Made by a program: the position numbers and the translations under genes. The notes beneath the pieces are model-generated. The model searched no databases. It saw only the letters and a program-made list of their open reading frames with translations, and had not been told where the DNA came from. Positions 14,549-24,225 of a stretch of 36,777 bases of DNA are shown in pieces. Numbering within the stretch: the stretch's first letter is position 1; each line of letters starts with the position of its first letter. This DNA is from Nitrospirota bacterium (lineage in GTDB: Bacteria > Nitrospirota > Thermodesulfovibrionia > UBA6902): positions 1 to 36,777 of the forward strand of contig JACQXG010000006.1 in assembly GCA_016208905.1 (NCBI GenBank), given 5' to 3'.

Positions 14549-17169
14549 ATTTAACGTTTAAGACCATTCTAAGTTTTATCCTGATTATAGTCCTTGTAGC
14601 CGCTGCCAATATTTACTCAACGTCTTACGTACTCAGAAATCTCCAGGAAGAAAGACTGAAAACCTCGGAGGTCTTATTTGCAAAGAGCCTCTCCAAACGG
14701 CTTTTCCGTGCTGTCATAGATCAGAGAATTAACAAAATTACGGATGTGCTGTTTGAAGAAAAAGGCCTGAGGGAAGAAAAAATAGAATATATCATGGTAG
14801 TCGACAAAAAGGGACATTTATTGGCCCATACATATTTGAATAATATACCCGGGAAATTTTTGAAAATAGAAAACGCCTTTGCAAAGAAAGAAGAATACAG
14901 GCTGGAGAAAATAGAAGACAGGGAATTGTCCGTTTATAATATTGCCGTTCCTGTAATGGAGGGGATAAAACAGGTCGGCGCCATCCATGTAGGGATAAGG
15001 TCGGATTATGTAGAAAATATTGTCACTCCGACAAAAACCGCCTCGCATTTCTCATTAATTATAACGCTCATAATTACACTGATTGCAGTTGTTATCGCCA
15101 TACCTTTATCGCGAACCATAACAAACCCCCTTGTGCGGCTAAAGAACTTTGCGGAAAAAATCAGCAGGGGCGAGCTGGAAACCCAAATAGACATAAAAAC
15201 CAGGGATGAGATCGGAGATCTCGCCGGGGCCTTTAATAAGATGAGCACCGACATGCATAAAACTATTTCATCACTTGATCAGGAGATCAGCGAGCGTAAA
15301 AAGGCAGAAGATGAAATAAAGAGCAATTACCAGGTCCAGTCTGTTTTAAGTAAATTACTTAATATCTCATTGCAGGAAATCTCACTGGAAGAACAACTGA
15401 AAATTATCCTGGAGCATATACTTTCCATATCATGGGTTTCACTGGTGTCAAAGGGGGCCATCTTTCTTGTTGAAGACGATGCCGGGGTGCTTGTTATGAA
15501 GGCCCAGCATGAGCTGGCCGCTCCATTACTGAAGTCGTGCGCCCGGGTCCCGTTCGGCAGATGTATGTGCGGCAGGGCGGCGGCGTCAGGCGAGATCGAG
15601 TTTGCCGATCGTATCGATGAGCGGCATGACACGCGGTATGACGGCATTGCACCCCATGGTCATTATTGTGTTCCCATAATGCATGAAGGGAAAGTGCTGG
15701 GAATTATAAACCTGTACGTGAAAGAGGGGCACAAGCGTGATCAAAGGGAGGAGAGATTTCTCTGGGCGGTTGCAGACGTTCTGGCCGGCATTATAAGGCA
15801 CAAGCAGGCTGAAAAACAGATCAAATACCTTGCCTATTATGATGACCTGACGGGGCTGCCAAATCGTGTCCTGTTTAAAGACAGGGTGGAAAATTCTTTA
15901 AAAGAGACTCAACGTTACAATGGCCTTATAGCTGTGTTGTTTTTAGACCTGGATAACTTTAAAAAAATAAACGATACCCTCGGGCACCGGATGGGAGACC
16001 TGATGTTAAAGGAAGTTGCGATGCGATTAAAGACGTGTTTGCGCGAGAGTGACACCATTGCCCGCAAGAACGAGAACTTATCAGAAAGTATTTTGGCCCG
16101 CCTCGGCGGCGATGAGTTCACCGTATTACTAATCAATATCGGGCACATAGAGGATGCGGCAAAAGTATCGCAGCGCATACTGGAAGTAATATCCCAGCCG
16201 ATTACATTAGACAGCCATGAGGTCATTATTACTGCCAGTATCGGTATTTCAACATGCTGTATTGAGGAGGAAAACGTTGACAGCCTGCTTAAACATGCGG
16301 ATACGGCAATGTATAAAGCCAAAAAAGACGGCAAAAACAATTACAAATTTTTTAATCAGTCCATGAACGCCGCGGTCATGCGGAGACTTGACCTTGAGAA
16401 CAAACTGCGCAAGGCCTATATTAACAGAGAATTTATGCTTTACTATCAGCCCCAGTTTGAAATCGTCACAGGAAAGATAGTAGGTATGGAGGCCTTAATA
16501 CGCTGGCAGCACCCTGAAATGGGAATGGTCCCTCCGATGGAGTTTATCCCGCTGGCAGAAGAGACAGGCCTTATAGTGCCAATCGGTGAATGGGTGTTAA
16601 ACGCTGCATGTACACAAAACAAGGCATGGCAGGATGAAGGTTATTTACCAATTAAATTATCAGTCAATCTGTCCAGCCAGCAGTTTAAGAACAACGATAT
16701 CATAAAAACCATATCAAAGGTACTGAAAGATACTTGCATGGACCCCCGATACCTCGTATTGGAAATAACCGAAAGCATTATTATGCAAAACAAGGAGAAG
16801 ACAATCTCAATGTTGAATACATTAAATACAATGGGACTGAGTCTTGCCATGGATGACTTTGGGACAGGATATTCTTCCCTGAGTTATTTGAAACGCTTCC
16901 CTTTAGACGTAGTAAAGATCGATAGGTCCTTTATAAAAGATGTTACCGGCAGCAAGGAAGACGCAGCCATAGTCAAAGCCATCATTGCTATGGTGCACAG
17001 TCTGGAATTGAAGGTAATTGCAGAAGGGGTTGAGACAGAGCAGCAACTTAATTTTCTCCTGGAACACGGATGTGATGAAGTGCAGGGTTATCTCTTTAGC
17101 CGCCCTTTGCCGTCAAAAGATGTCTCAAATCTACTAAGGAAAGGTTTGGTCTTACCTGTGCCCCGTTAG
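14545..17169 (+). CDS. Membrane sensor with HAMP, GAF, GGDEF and EAL domains
   Basis: 874 residues. Transmembrane helix 1 (about 7-27), periplasmic Cache-like sensor (30-170; YIMVVDKKGHLLAHTY, YNIAVPVMEG, GAIHVGI), helix 2 (about 171-190), HAMP (to about 242), GAF (about 265-430), GGDEF domain with intact GGDEF at 521-525, and EAL domain from about 630 with EAL at 649-651 and DDFGTGYSSLSYLKRFP. Both the c-di-GMP synthase and phosphodiesterase motifs look intact. A short insertion (about 12 residues) separates RESD from GGDEF, so the usual product-inhibition I-site is displaced. The start overlaps the upstream binding protein, suggesting the two act together. The sensor resembles that of the kinase at 25311. 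Confidence 0.92.
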   Translation: MNLTFKTILSFILIIVLVAAANIYSTSYVLRNLQEERLKTSEVLFAKSLSKRLFRAVIDQRINKITDVLFEEKGLREEKIEYIMVVDKKGHLLAHTYLNNIPGKFLKIENAFAKKEEYRLEKIEDRELSVYNIAVPVMEGIKQVGAIHVGIRSDYVENIVTPTKTASHFSLIITLIITLIAVVIAIPLSRTITNPLVRLKNFAEKISRGELETQIDIKTRDEIGDLAGAFNKMSTDMHKTISSLDQEISERKKAEDEIKSNYQVQSVLSKLLNISLQEISLEEQLKIILEHILSISWVSLVSKGAIFLVEDDAGVLVMKAQHELAAPLLKSCARVPFGRCMCGRAAASGEIEFADRIDERHDTRYDGIAPHGHYCVPIMHEGKVLGIINLYVKEGHKRDQREERFLWAVADVLAGIIRHKQAEKQIKYLAYYDDLTGLPNRVLFKDRVENSLKETQRYNGLIAVLFLDLDNFKKINDTLGHRMGDLMLKEVAMRLKTCLRESDTIARKNENLSESILARLGGDEFTVLLINIGHIEDAAKVSQRILEVISQPITLDSHEVIITASIGISTCCIEEENVDSLLKHADTAMYKAKKDGKNNYKFFNQSMNAAVMRRLDLENKLRKAYINREFMLYYQPQFEIVTGKIVGMEALIRWQHPEMGMVPPMEFIPLAEETGLIVPIGEWVLNAACTQNKAWQDEGYLPIKLSVNLSSQQFKNNDIIKTISKVLKDTCMDPRYLVLEITESIIMQNKEKTISMLNTLNTMGLSLAMDDFGTGYSSLSYLKRFPLDVVKIDRSFIKDVTGSKEDAAIVKAIIAMVHSLELKVIAEGVETEQQLNFLLEHGCDEVQGYLFSRPLPSKDVSNLLRKGLVLPVPR

Positions 17170-17350
17170 ACCTAACCTTGGTTTTTTTGTCTCTTTTAAT
17201 ATCAATGGCACGCCTAATCTTAGGGTCATCTCAAGTTTCTTACTGCAAGTGCCGAATCTGAATATATTTAATAAGCATAATCCCTAAGGCAGGGGTATAC
17301 ATAGTTTTATTTAGAGTATTACTCCAAAGAATATAGAGAGGACACCCAAG

Positions 17351-17812
17351 ATGGCTATTGAAAGACATGAGGTACCAATCCTTATGGCCGATGACGATGA
17401 AGATGACCGGCTCATGGCGCGTGAGGCCCTTGAAGAAGCACATTTGTCCAATAACATATATTTCGTTGAGAATGGAGAGGAACTCCTTGATTATCTTTAT
17501 CATCGCGGGAAGTATGCTAATCCGGCTGATTCACCTAATCCAGGCCTTATACTTCTTGATCTGAATATGCCTAAGAAGGACGGCAGAGAGGCTCTTAAAG
17601 AGATCAAGGCAGACCAGAATCTCAGACATATTCCGATCGTCGTGCTGACAACATCGAAGGCAGAAGACGATATCTTTAAAACCTATCGTCTGGGGGCCAA
17701 TTCTTTTATCACAAAACCTGTCTCTTTTGAAAGTCTCGTGGATGTTATGAAGACGCTGGCGAACTACTGGTTCCAGATCGTGAAACTGCCATACTGCAAT
17801 AATGATAAATAA
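17351..17812 (+). CDS. Rcp1-like single-domain response regulator
   Basis: 153 residues, only a receiver domain. The acidic pocket is ADDDEDDR (residues 13-20), the phospho-acceptor is Asp70 in LILLDLNMPKKDGREALKEI, the threonine is in VVLTTSKAEDD and the lysine in FITKP. The YLYHRGKY loop is typical of the Rcp1 group, the partners of phytochrome-like kinases with HDLQEPLRK boxes, two of which lie downstream (19784 and 22611). GAGAGGA precedes the ATG. The stop lies 11 bases inside the next gene, so translation is coupled. Its paralogue at 22062 is very similar. No output domain, so it must act through protein contacts or as a phosphorelay intermediate. Confidence 0.92.
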   Translation: MAIERHEVPILMADDDEDDRLMAREALEEAHLSNNIYFVENGEELLDYLYHRGKYANPADSPNPGLILLDLNMPKKDGREALKEIKADQNLRHIPIVVLTTSKAEDDIFKTYRLGANSFITKPVSFESLVDVMKTLANYWFQIVKLPYCNNDK

Positions 17813-19667
17813 ACACCTTAACATACTGCTTGTTGAGGACGATGAAGACGACTTCATCCTGACTCGTGACCTGCTTTACGAAGTCGAAGGAGTTAGTTAC
17901 GACATAGAGTGGGCATCAACCTATGAAACCGCCCTCGAGGCGATCAAACGTAAATGTCATGATATATATTTGTTCGATTACCGGCTGGGGGAAAGAACAG
18001 GGCTTGAACTTTTACGTACCGCACTCGATTCCGGCAGCAAAGTCCCTGTAATCCTGATGACCGGCCAGGGAGACAAGGAAATCGACATGGAGGCCATGAG
18101 CGCCGGGGCATCGGATTACCTTGTAAAGGGGCACATAGACGCGCAGCTTCTGGAGCGCTCCATACGTTATGCAGTCGAGCGTAAAAAAGCCAACGATCAA
18201 ATTTCTCATATGGCCTATTACGACAGTTTGACCAATTTACATAACCGCATTTCATTTAAAGAGAGTCTCAAACAGACTATAACCATCAACAAAGGCTGCG
18301 ATAAAATTACTGCTCTCCTGTTTCTTGACCTCGACAACTTTAAGCGCATCAATGACACGTTCGGTCATACAGTGGGAGATGATTTGCTGAAAGAAGTTGC
18401 TGATCGTCTCAAAAAATGTGTACGTAAAAGCGATTGTATTGCACGCAATGTTTTTAATGAAACAAATCATACTATTGCGCGATTGGGCGGTGATGAGTTT
18501 ACAATAGTATTGTCCGCCGGCCACATCCATGATGCTGCCAATGCAGCTCAACGTATTCTCGATGCATTGTCCTCTCCATTTGAACTGGAAGGGGACAAGA
18601 TGTTTATTACTGCCAGTATAGGGATCGCCGTGCATCCCCTTGACGGAGAAGACGTTGAAACTCTTATCAAGAACGCTGATGCAGCAATGTATCATGCCAA
18701 GGAACTTGATAAAAACAATTACCAGTTTTATAAAAAGTCCCTGAACGAAACCTCATTGAGACGCCTTACAGTAGAAAACAGCCTCAGGAAGGCGGTAGAG
18801 AACTGCAATTTTACTCTTTTATATCAGCCTAAGATGGAGATTAGTACGGGAAAAATTGTCGGTATGGAGGCCTTAATACGCTGGGAAGACCCTGAAGAAG
18901 GAATGATATCCCCGACGGAATTTATCCCCCTGGCAGAAGAAATGGGCCTGATCAATCCTATAGGCGAATGGGTCTTAAGAACGGCCTGCGCACAAAACAT
19001 GTCCTGGCAAAAAGCCGGCCTGACACCGATCCGCGTTTCCATCAATATGTCAGGCCGTCAGTTTAAGCAGAAAAATCTGATCACAATGGTTTCAGACATA
19101 TTGAATGATACAGGACTTGATCCCCGGTATCTGGAACTCGAGATCACGGAAAGCATTGTCATGGAAAACGTAAATACCACCATAGCAACGCTGAATGATT
19201 TAAAAAAAATGGGGCTGCGGCTCTCCATGGACGATTTCGGCACAGGTTATTCATCATTCAGTTATCTGAAGCGCATACCTCTGGATATCATAAAGATAGA
19301 TCAGACATTCATTAAAGACATTCATTCAGATCCTCAGGACAGAACAATAATTAATGCTATTATCGTCATGGCGCACAGCCTCGGTATGGAGGTCATCGCT
19401 GAGGGCGTTGAAACTGAAAGACAGCTGTCATTCCTTGTGGCAAGCAAATGCAGAGAAATCCAGGGGTTCCTTTTAAGCAGCCCCCTTACCTCCGCAGAGG
19501 CTACGGAGTGTCTGGAAAAAGAAGCGCTCGGGGACGGTATCGGCGTGCGGCTTTACCGCAAAATTACGGATCGTTTTGATGATATCACTGCGGTACAGCG
19601 CGTCATCCGCCAGGAGGAAGGAACTGGCAGGGTATTTGATGCCATTGAGGGAAATGCATGTGAATGA
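17802..19667 (+). CDS. Response regulator with GGDEF and EAL domains
   Basis: 621 residues, soluble. REC domain (about 1-125; VEDDEDD, phospho-acceptor Asp59 in FDYRLGERTG), GGDEF domain (about 150-310, GGDEF at 229-233), EAL domain (about 340-575, EAL at 356-358, DDFGTGYSSFSYLKRIPLDI). Motifs of both catalytic domains appear intact. As in the upstream sensor, an insertion lies between the RKSD site and GGDEF. The gene overlaps the upstream receiver gene by 11 bases. The short REC-only protein and this REC-effector may therefore share a kinase. In-frame codons after its stop look protein-like up to about 19780. Confidence 0.92.
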   Translation: MINKHLNILLVEDDEDDFILTRDLLYEVEGVSYDIEWASTYETALEAIKRKCHDIYLFDYRLGERTGLELLRTALDSGSKVPVILMTGQGDKEIDMEAMSAGASDYLVKGHIDAQLLERSIRYAVERKKANDQISHMAYYDSLTNLHNRISFKESLKQTITINKGCDKITALLFLDLDNFKRINDTFGHTVGDDLLKEVADRLKKCVRKSDCIARNVFNETNHTIARLGGDEFTIVLSAGHIHDAANAAQRILDALSSPFELEGDKMFITASIGIAVHPLDGEDVETLIKNADAAMYHAKELDKNNYQFYKKSLNETSLRRLTVENSLRKAVENCNFTLLYQPKMEISTGKIVGMEALIRWEDPEEGMISPTEFIPLAEEMGLINPIGEWVLRTACAQNMSWQKAGLTPIRVSINMSGRQFKQKNLITMVSDILNDTGLDPRYLELEITESIVMENVNTTIATLNDLKKMGLRLSMDDFGTGYSSFSYLKRIPLDIIKIDQTFIKDIHSDPQDRTIINAIIVMAHSLGMEVIAEGVETERQLSFLVASKCREIQGFLLSSPLTSAEATECLEKEALGDGIGVRLYRKITDRFDDITAVQRVIRQEEGTGRVFDAIEGNACE

Positions 19668-19783
19668 ACATGCGTTACCTATAACGGGTCGTATCTCCGG
19701 GCGCTTGAAGGAATACTTTGATCTACACTAACAAGAGACGGCATATTCATAACATTAAGCAGTGGAAATGAGGTCCCGCTAGC

Positions 19784-22069
19784 ATGAAAATAACGTACAA
19801 AATAATACTGGGCTTTGTCACAAACCCGCTGCTGAAACTGAAGGGGCTTGCAAAGATGATCTGCAAGGATGATATGGCACAGGACATCACGAGCCTCAGG
19901 CATGCCGAGGATGAACTTATTGTGCGCGCACATCAGCAGGAAGTGATTGTTGAACTCGGTCATCGTGCCCTGGCAAACGATAATCTTGACGATCTGATGG
20001 ATGCGGCAGTTACCCTGGTTGCTAATACCCTTGGTGTTAAATTTTGCAGGATCCTGGAATTTCTTGCTGACGATAATTCTTTTCTTCTGAAGGCGGGGGT
20101 CGGCTGGAACAAAGGATTGGTTGGAAACTCAATCATTCAGGCTGGAAAGGATTCACAGGCGGGATATACACTGCTCTCCAGAGAGCCGGTAGTTGTCCAG
20201 GACATAAGGGAAGAAACCCGCTTCAGCTGTCTGTCCATACTTTCAGACCATGGAGTAATCAGCGGGATCAGCGTTACCATCGGCGACCACGGGAGTCCAT
20301 ATGGCTTACTTGGCGCACACGCAGGCACAAGACGGAATTTTTCTGAAAATGATATCAAATTCCTGCAGGCGGTTTCCAATATACTGGCCGAAGCAATCGA
20401 ACGCAAAAAGTCTGAAGAAAGAATAAGAGAGTCAGAAGAAAAATACAGGAATCTGCTGGAAACGGCTAACGATTTGATACAAAGCGTGGATATGAACGGC
20501 AGCTTTTTATACGTAAACAGAAAATGGCTGGATGTGCTGGGATATACTTTGGATGAAGTTAATAAAATGACATTTATGGATGTCATATCTGAAGACCATA
20601 AACCTCATTACGCCGAAATCTTCAGGAAAATTTGCGCAGGCGAACCTGTCGGCCAGGTTGAAACAGAATTTTTGACCAGATACGGCAAGATCATACAGGT
20701 AGAGGGTAATATTAACGTGCAGTTCAAAAATGGCAAGTTCGTTGCGACTCAGGGGATATTCAGGGACATTACCGAACGTAAACAGGCAGAGGAGGAGCTC
20801 ACCGAACGAATGCATCATGCGGCTGTGCTTGCAGATGTGGGCGCTGCCCTGACCCAGTCCGACGACCTGCAAACGGTTTTACAGTCCTGCACAGATTCCA
20901 TAGTAATAAACCTTAAAGCAGCCTTTGCACGCATCTGGACGCTCAATGAAAACAGTAATGTACTGGAGCTTCAGGCAAGTTCAGGCATATATACACATTT
21001 TGACGGTTCCCACAGGCGAATTCCCGTCGGCAAATCAAGGATAGGGCTCATCGCACTGGAACGCGGGCCGCATCTGACCAATAATGTCTTTGAAGACCCG
21101 GAGCTAGGAGAGCCGGAATGGGCAAGGCAGTATGGCCTGACAGCGTTTGCCGGACATCCCCTGGTTGTTGCGGACAAACTTATAGGAGTTGTTGCGCTAT
21201 TCCATTATCATCCTCTCAGGGAAATCACATTAAACGCCCTGTCCTGTGTAGCGGACGAGATCGCGATAGGAATAGAACGCAATAATGCCAAGGAACGATT
21301 AAAGGAATATTCCCGGAAACTGAAGAAGAGTAACGAGGAACTGGAGCAGTTCGCATATGTCGCATCTCATGATCTTCAGGAACCGCTGCGCAAAGTCATG
21401 ACATTCGGAGACCGGCTGAAGACCAAATACGCTGATTCTCTCGGAGAAAATGGCAAGGACTACCTTGAGAGGATGCAGGGCGCGGCCGGACGCATGCAGA
21501 CACTTATCAACGACCTGCTTTCATTTTCGAGGGTGATGACCAAGGCACAACCCTTTGTCCCGGTTGACCTTGCCGCAGTCACCAGGGAAGTTGTCACCGA
21601 CCTGGAAATACGTATTGAACAGACAGGCGCGCGCATAGAAGTAGACAAGCTGGAGGTAATAGACGCCGACCCCCTTCAGATACGTCAATTATTGCAGAAC
21701 CTGATCGGCAATTCACTAAAATTCATTAAAAAAGACGGGACCCCAGTTATTAAGGTCTCCGGTAAATTTGTTAACAGCAATGGAAAAGTTCCAGGCAGGC
21801 ATTTATCAGACAATGGTTCGTATAAAATCACTGTTGAGGACAATGGAATAGGATTTGAAGAAAAATATGCGGACCGTATTTTCGGGGTCTTTCAGCGTCT
21901 GCATGGAAGAAGTGAATATGCGGGAACGGGCATCGGCCTTTCCATTTGTAAAAAGATAGTTGTTCGGCACAACGGAAGCATAACAACACAAAGCTCACCT
22001 GGTGAAGGAGCGAAATTTATTGTCACATTACCTGTAAAACAGCAGGAGGGTACAGCAAACAATGAATAA
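19784..22069 (+). CDS. Histidine kinase with GAF-PAS-GAF, truncated membrane sensor
   Basis: 761 residues. The N-terminus reads MKITYKIILGFV, the start of a transmembrane helix, joined directly to TNPLLKLKGLAKMI, which looks like the start of a HAMP domain; the periplasmic sensor, second helix and the rest of HAMP are missing. Then GAF (about 55-205), PAS (about 215-340), GAF (about 350-505), dimerisation domain with His529 in YVASHDLQEPLRKVM, and an ATPase domain with VEDNGIGFEEKYADRIF and GTGIGLSICKK. The kinase core seems intact. It overlaps the response regulator at 22062 by eight bases, an obvious partner. Probably cytoplasmic or weakly membrane-associated now. Confidence 0.9.
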   Translation: MKITYKIILGFVTNPLLKLKGLAKMICKDDMAQDITSLRHAEDELIVRAHQQEVIVELGHRALANDNLDDLMDAAVTLVANTLGVKFCRILEFLADDNSFLLKAGVGWNKGLVGNSIIQAGKDSQAGYTLLSREPVVVQDIREETRFSCLSILSDHGVISGISVTIGDHGSPYGLLGAHAGTRRNFSENDIKFLQAVSNILAEAIERKKSEERIRESEEKYRNLLETANDLIQSVDMNGSFLYVNRKWLDVLGYTLDEVNKMTFMDVISEDHKPHYAEIFRKICAGEPVGQVETEFLTRYGKIIQVEGNINVQFKNGKFVATQGIFRDITERKQAEEELTERMHHAAVLADVGAALTQSDDLQTVLQSCTDSIVINLKAAFARIWTLNENSNVLELQASSGIYTHFDGSHRRIPVGKSRIGLIALERGPHLTNNVFEDPELGEPEWARQYGLTAFAGHPLVVADKLIGVVALFHYHPLREITLNALSCVADEIAIGIERNNAKERLKEYSRKLKKSNEELEQFAYVASHDLQEPLRKVMTFGDRLKTKYADSLGENGKDYLERMQGAAGRMQTLINDLLSFSRVMTKAQPFVPVDLAAVTREVVTDLEIRIEQTGARIEVDKLEVIDADPLQIRQLLQNLIGNSLKFIKKDGTPVIKVSGKFVNSNGKVPGRHLSDNGSYKITVEDNGIGFEEKYADRIFGVFQRLHGRSEYAGTGIGLSICKKIVVRHNGSITTQSSPGEGAKFIVTLPVKQQEGTANNE

Positions 22070-22511
22070 CCACTGGCAATCAATAACCATCCTGATGGCG
22101 GATGACGATGCAGATGACAGACTCATGACGCAGGAAGCCCTGAACGAGGCAAAGCTGTCAAATGACCTGTATTTTGTTGAAGACGGGGAGGAGCTGATGG
22201 ATTATCTGTACCATCGCGGCAAATATGAAGACCCGCACAGTTCACCGAGGCCGGGACTGATACTGCTGGATTTGAACATGCCGAGGAAAGACGGGCGTGA
22301 GGCGCTTAAGGAGATCAAGGCCGATCAGGAACTGAAACGTGTCCCGGTTGTAGTGCTTACGACATCGAAGGCAGAGGAAGATATTTTTCGTGCCTATGAT
22401 CTCGGCGTTAATTCATTCATTTCAAAGCCGTTGACCTTTGAAGACCTTGTGAATGTAATGAAATCGCTCGCACAGTACTGGTTCCGGATTGTCAAACTGC
22501 CTTATGAATAA
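22062..22511 (+). CDS. Rcp1-like single-domain response regulator
   Basis: 149 residues, receiver domain only: ADDDADDR, phospho-acceptor Asp70 in LILLDLNMPRKDGREALKEI, TTSKAEED and FISKP. Close paralogue of the protein at 17351, with the same YLYHRGKYEDP and ending YWFRIVKLPYE. It overlaps the end of the kinase gene by eight bases, so the kinase and regulator are made together. The kinase box HDLQEPLRK plus this receiver recall the Cph1/Rcp1 type of pair. Output partner unknown. Confidence 0.92.
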   Translation: MNNHWQSITILMADDDADDRLMTQEALNEAKLSNDLYFVEDGEELMDYLYHRGKYEDPHSSPRPGLILLDLNMPRKDGREALKEIKADQELKRVPVVVLTTSKAEEDIFRAYDLGVNSFISKPLTFEDLVNVMKSLAQYWFRIVKLPYE

Positions 22512-22610
22512 ATCGGAGATTGCTATGGACAAAGAATGGTCTTCTAATGCGCTGGACCGGGTCAAAGATGAGTGCAGGGGAAGTGGGTCTTAGTGATAAG
22601 GATATGTTAA

Positions 22611-24194
22611 ATGAGAATACGTAACAAATTTTTAATTAATTATATTTCAGTGGCTGTCCTTATAGTTGTAATTGCTGTTTGGGGGGTCAGGGCCATCAAT
22701 GCCATAAATAATGAATTCAATGGAGTTACCAATGATACCCTGCCGCTGATTAAGGCCGTTGATGATTTGAGATTTGCCGCCCTGAGGATAATTACGTCGA
22801 CAAATGAGTACGGATTTAAACTTGCAGAAAGAAAAGCGGGAAAAGTTATTGATGGCGGAGACGCACTGGCCTTTGAAGAAGAATTGATTGTGTCCTCTGA
22901 AAAATTATATCAAAAATCATTTGAAAAATATGAAGATATAGTAAAGAAATTTCACAAGGAAGACCAGTATCTTGTAGATGTGCTCAGAATAGCAGGACAG
23001 GAAATCCTGAAGACCAGCGGGGAATTAATAGAACATAAGAAAAAAGGGGTATCCGGACAAGATATCCTGAAGATAAAAGAGACGCTGCAAATAGATGAAA
23101 TTTCATTTCTGGACCTGGTGCAGGATGTTCTTTCGCACATTGAAAAGGACCTTGAAGATCAAAAAAAAGACGTAATGCATGCAATGAAAAACGCAGTGTA
23201 CACACTGATAGCAGTGTGTGTATTTACCATTATAATATCCCTGATAAGCATTATCCTGCTGACGAATTCCATTTATTACCCGATAAAAAAACTTAAAGAT
23301 GCTACTGAGGAAATTGGTGCAGGCGCTCTGGAAAAAACAGTGACCATCACATCGAAAGATGAGATAGGGGAGCTTGCAGTATCCTTCAACAAGATGTCCG
23401 GCAATTTAAATATTTCCCGGAGTGGATTGATTTCAACCGCTATCCGGCTTGATCAAAGCAATAAAGAGTTAGAGAATTTTCTTAAAATATCCTCACATGA
23501 CCTGCAGGAGCCGTTGCGCAAATTAATACTGTTTGGAGGCCTGCTTAAGGACAGATATGCTGAATTACTTGAAGATCAGGGCCGGGATTACATTGAGAGG
23601 ATGCAAAAAGCCGTACAGCGTATGCAGGAATTGATAAACGACCTGGTTACATACTCACAGGTCACAACAAATGCCGGGTCAATTATTCCGGTTGATATCA
23701 CTGCGATTGTGCATAAAGTCTTAGCCGACCTGAAGGTCAAAGAAGTCAACGGAAGAGTGGAAGTAAGTGAATTACCGACGATTGATGCTGATCCCTTACA
23801 AATGCAGCATTTATTTCAGGGCCTTATCGGTAATGCGCTGAAATTCCGCAAAAAAGACGAACCACCTTTTGTAAAAATCAATTGCACGTTGATTCAAAAC
23901 AAGGCGGGAAAACCGGACAATGGCGCCCCGAACAATAAATTTTATCAAATTACAGTAGAGGACAACGGAATTGGTTTTCAGGAAGAGTATTCAGAACGTA
24001 TCTTCGATTTCTTCCAGCGCCTGCACAGCAGCAGCGAATATGGAGGGGCCGGCATAGGGCTCTCAATATGCAGAAAGATAGCCGAGAGTCACGGGGGCAG
24101 CATAACGGCAAAGGGCATGCCGGGTCAGGGCGCTAAGTTCATTGTTACACTGCCTGCAAGTCAAACGGAAATGGGAATGACGAATTGGGGATGA
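22611..24194 (+). CDS. Membrane histidine kinase with HAMP domain
   Basis: 527 residues. Helix 1 (about 7-28), a mostly helical periplasmic region (about 30-190), helix 2 (about 198-220), HAMP (220-270; KDEIGELAVSFNKM), then the dimerisation domain with His296 in ISSHDLQEPLRKLILFG and an ATPase domain (VEDNGIGFQEEYSERIFDFF, GGAGIGLSICRK). AAGGAT precedes the ATG. Its kinase core closely resembles that of the protein at 19784, so they are paralogues. The regulator that should follow has been reduced to a short scar (24195-24225). The helical sensor may be of the four-helix-bundle type; ligand unknown. Confidence 0.92.
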   Translation: MRIRNKFLINYISVAVLIVVIAVWGVRAINAINNEFNGVTNDTLPLIKAVDDLRFAALRIITSTNEYGFKLAERKAGKVIDGGDALAFEEELIVSSEKLYQKSFEKYEDIVKKFHKEDQYLVDVLRIAGQEILKTSGELIEHKKKGVSGQDILKIKETLQIDEISFLDLVQDVLSHIEKDLEDQKKDVMHAMKNAVYTLIAVCVFTIIISLISIILLTNSIYYPIKKLKDATEEIGAGALEKTVTITSKDEIGELAVSFNKMSGNLNISRSGLISTAIRLDQSNKELENFLKISSHDLQEPLRKLILFGGLLKDRYAELLEDQGRDYIERMQKAVQRMQELINDLVTYSQVTTNAGSIIPVDITAIVHKVLADLKVKEVNGRVEVSELPTIDADPLQMQHLFQGLIGNALKFRKKDEPPFVKINCTLIQNKAGKPDNGAPNNKFYQITVEDNGIGFQEEYSERIFDFFQRLHSSSEYGGAGIGLSICRKIAESHGGSITAKGMPGQGAKFIVTLPASQTEMGMTNWG

Positions 24195-24225
24195 TGGTCC
24201 AGGATTGTAAACTGCCTTCATATGA
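24195..24225 (+). pseudogene. 3' scar of a third Rcp1-like response regulator gene
   Basis: GGTCCAGGATTGTAAACTGC directly after the kinase stop resembles the last codons of the other two regulators (ending ...GGTTCCGGATTGTCAAACTGC, which encodes YWFRIVKLP). Small insertions and deletions break the frame. I infer a kinase-regulator pair whose regulator was deleted, leaving only its end. Confidence 0.5.

Noticed and set aside
17170-17192. AACC-TT-GGTT followed by T-run as terminator
   Set aside because: The stem is only four base pairs with a two-base loop; not stable.
17206-17222. TGGCAC as the start of a sigma-54 promoter before the receiver gene
   Set aside because: The required TTGC at the proper distance is absent.
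22525-22593. 22-codon ORF (MDKEWSSNALDRVKDE...) between receiver and kinase genes
   Set aside because: Too short, no recognisable motif; may be debris of the duplicated neighbourhood.
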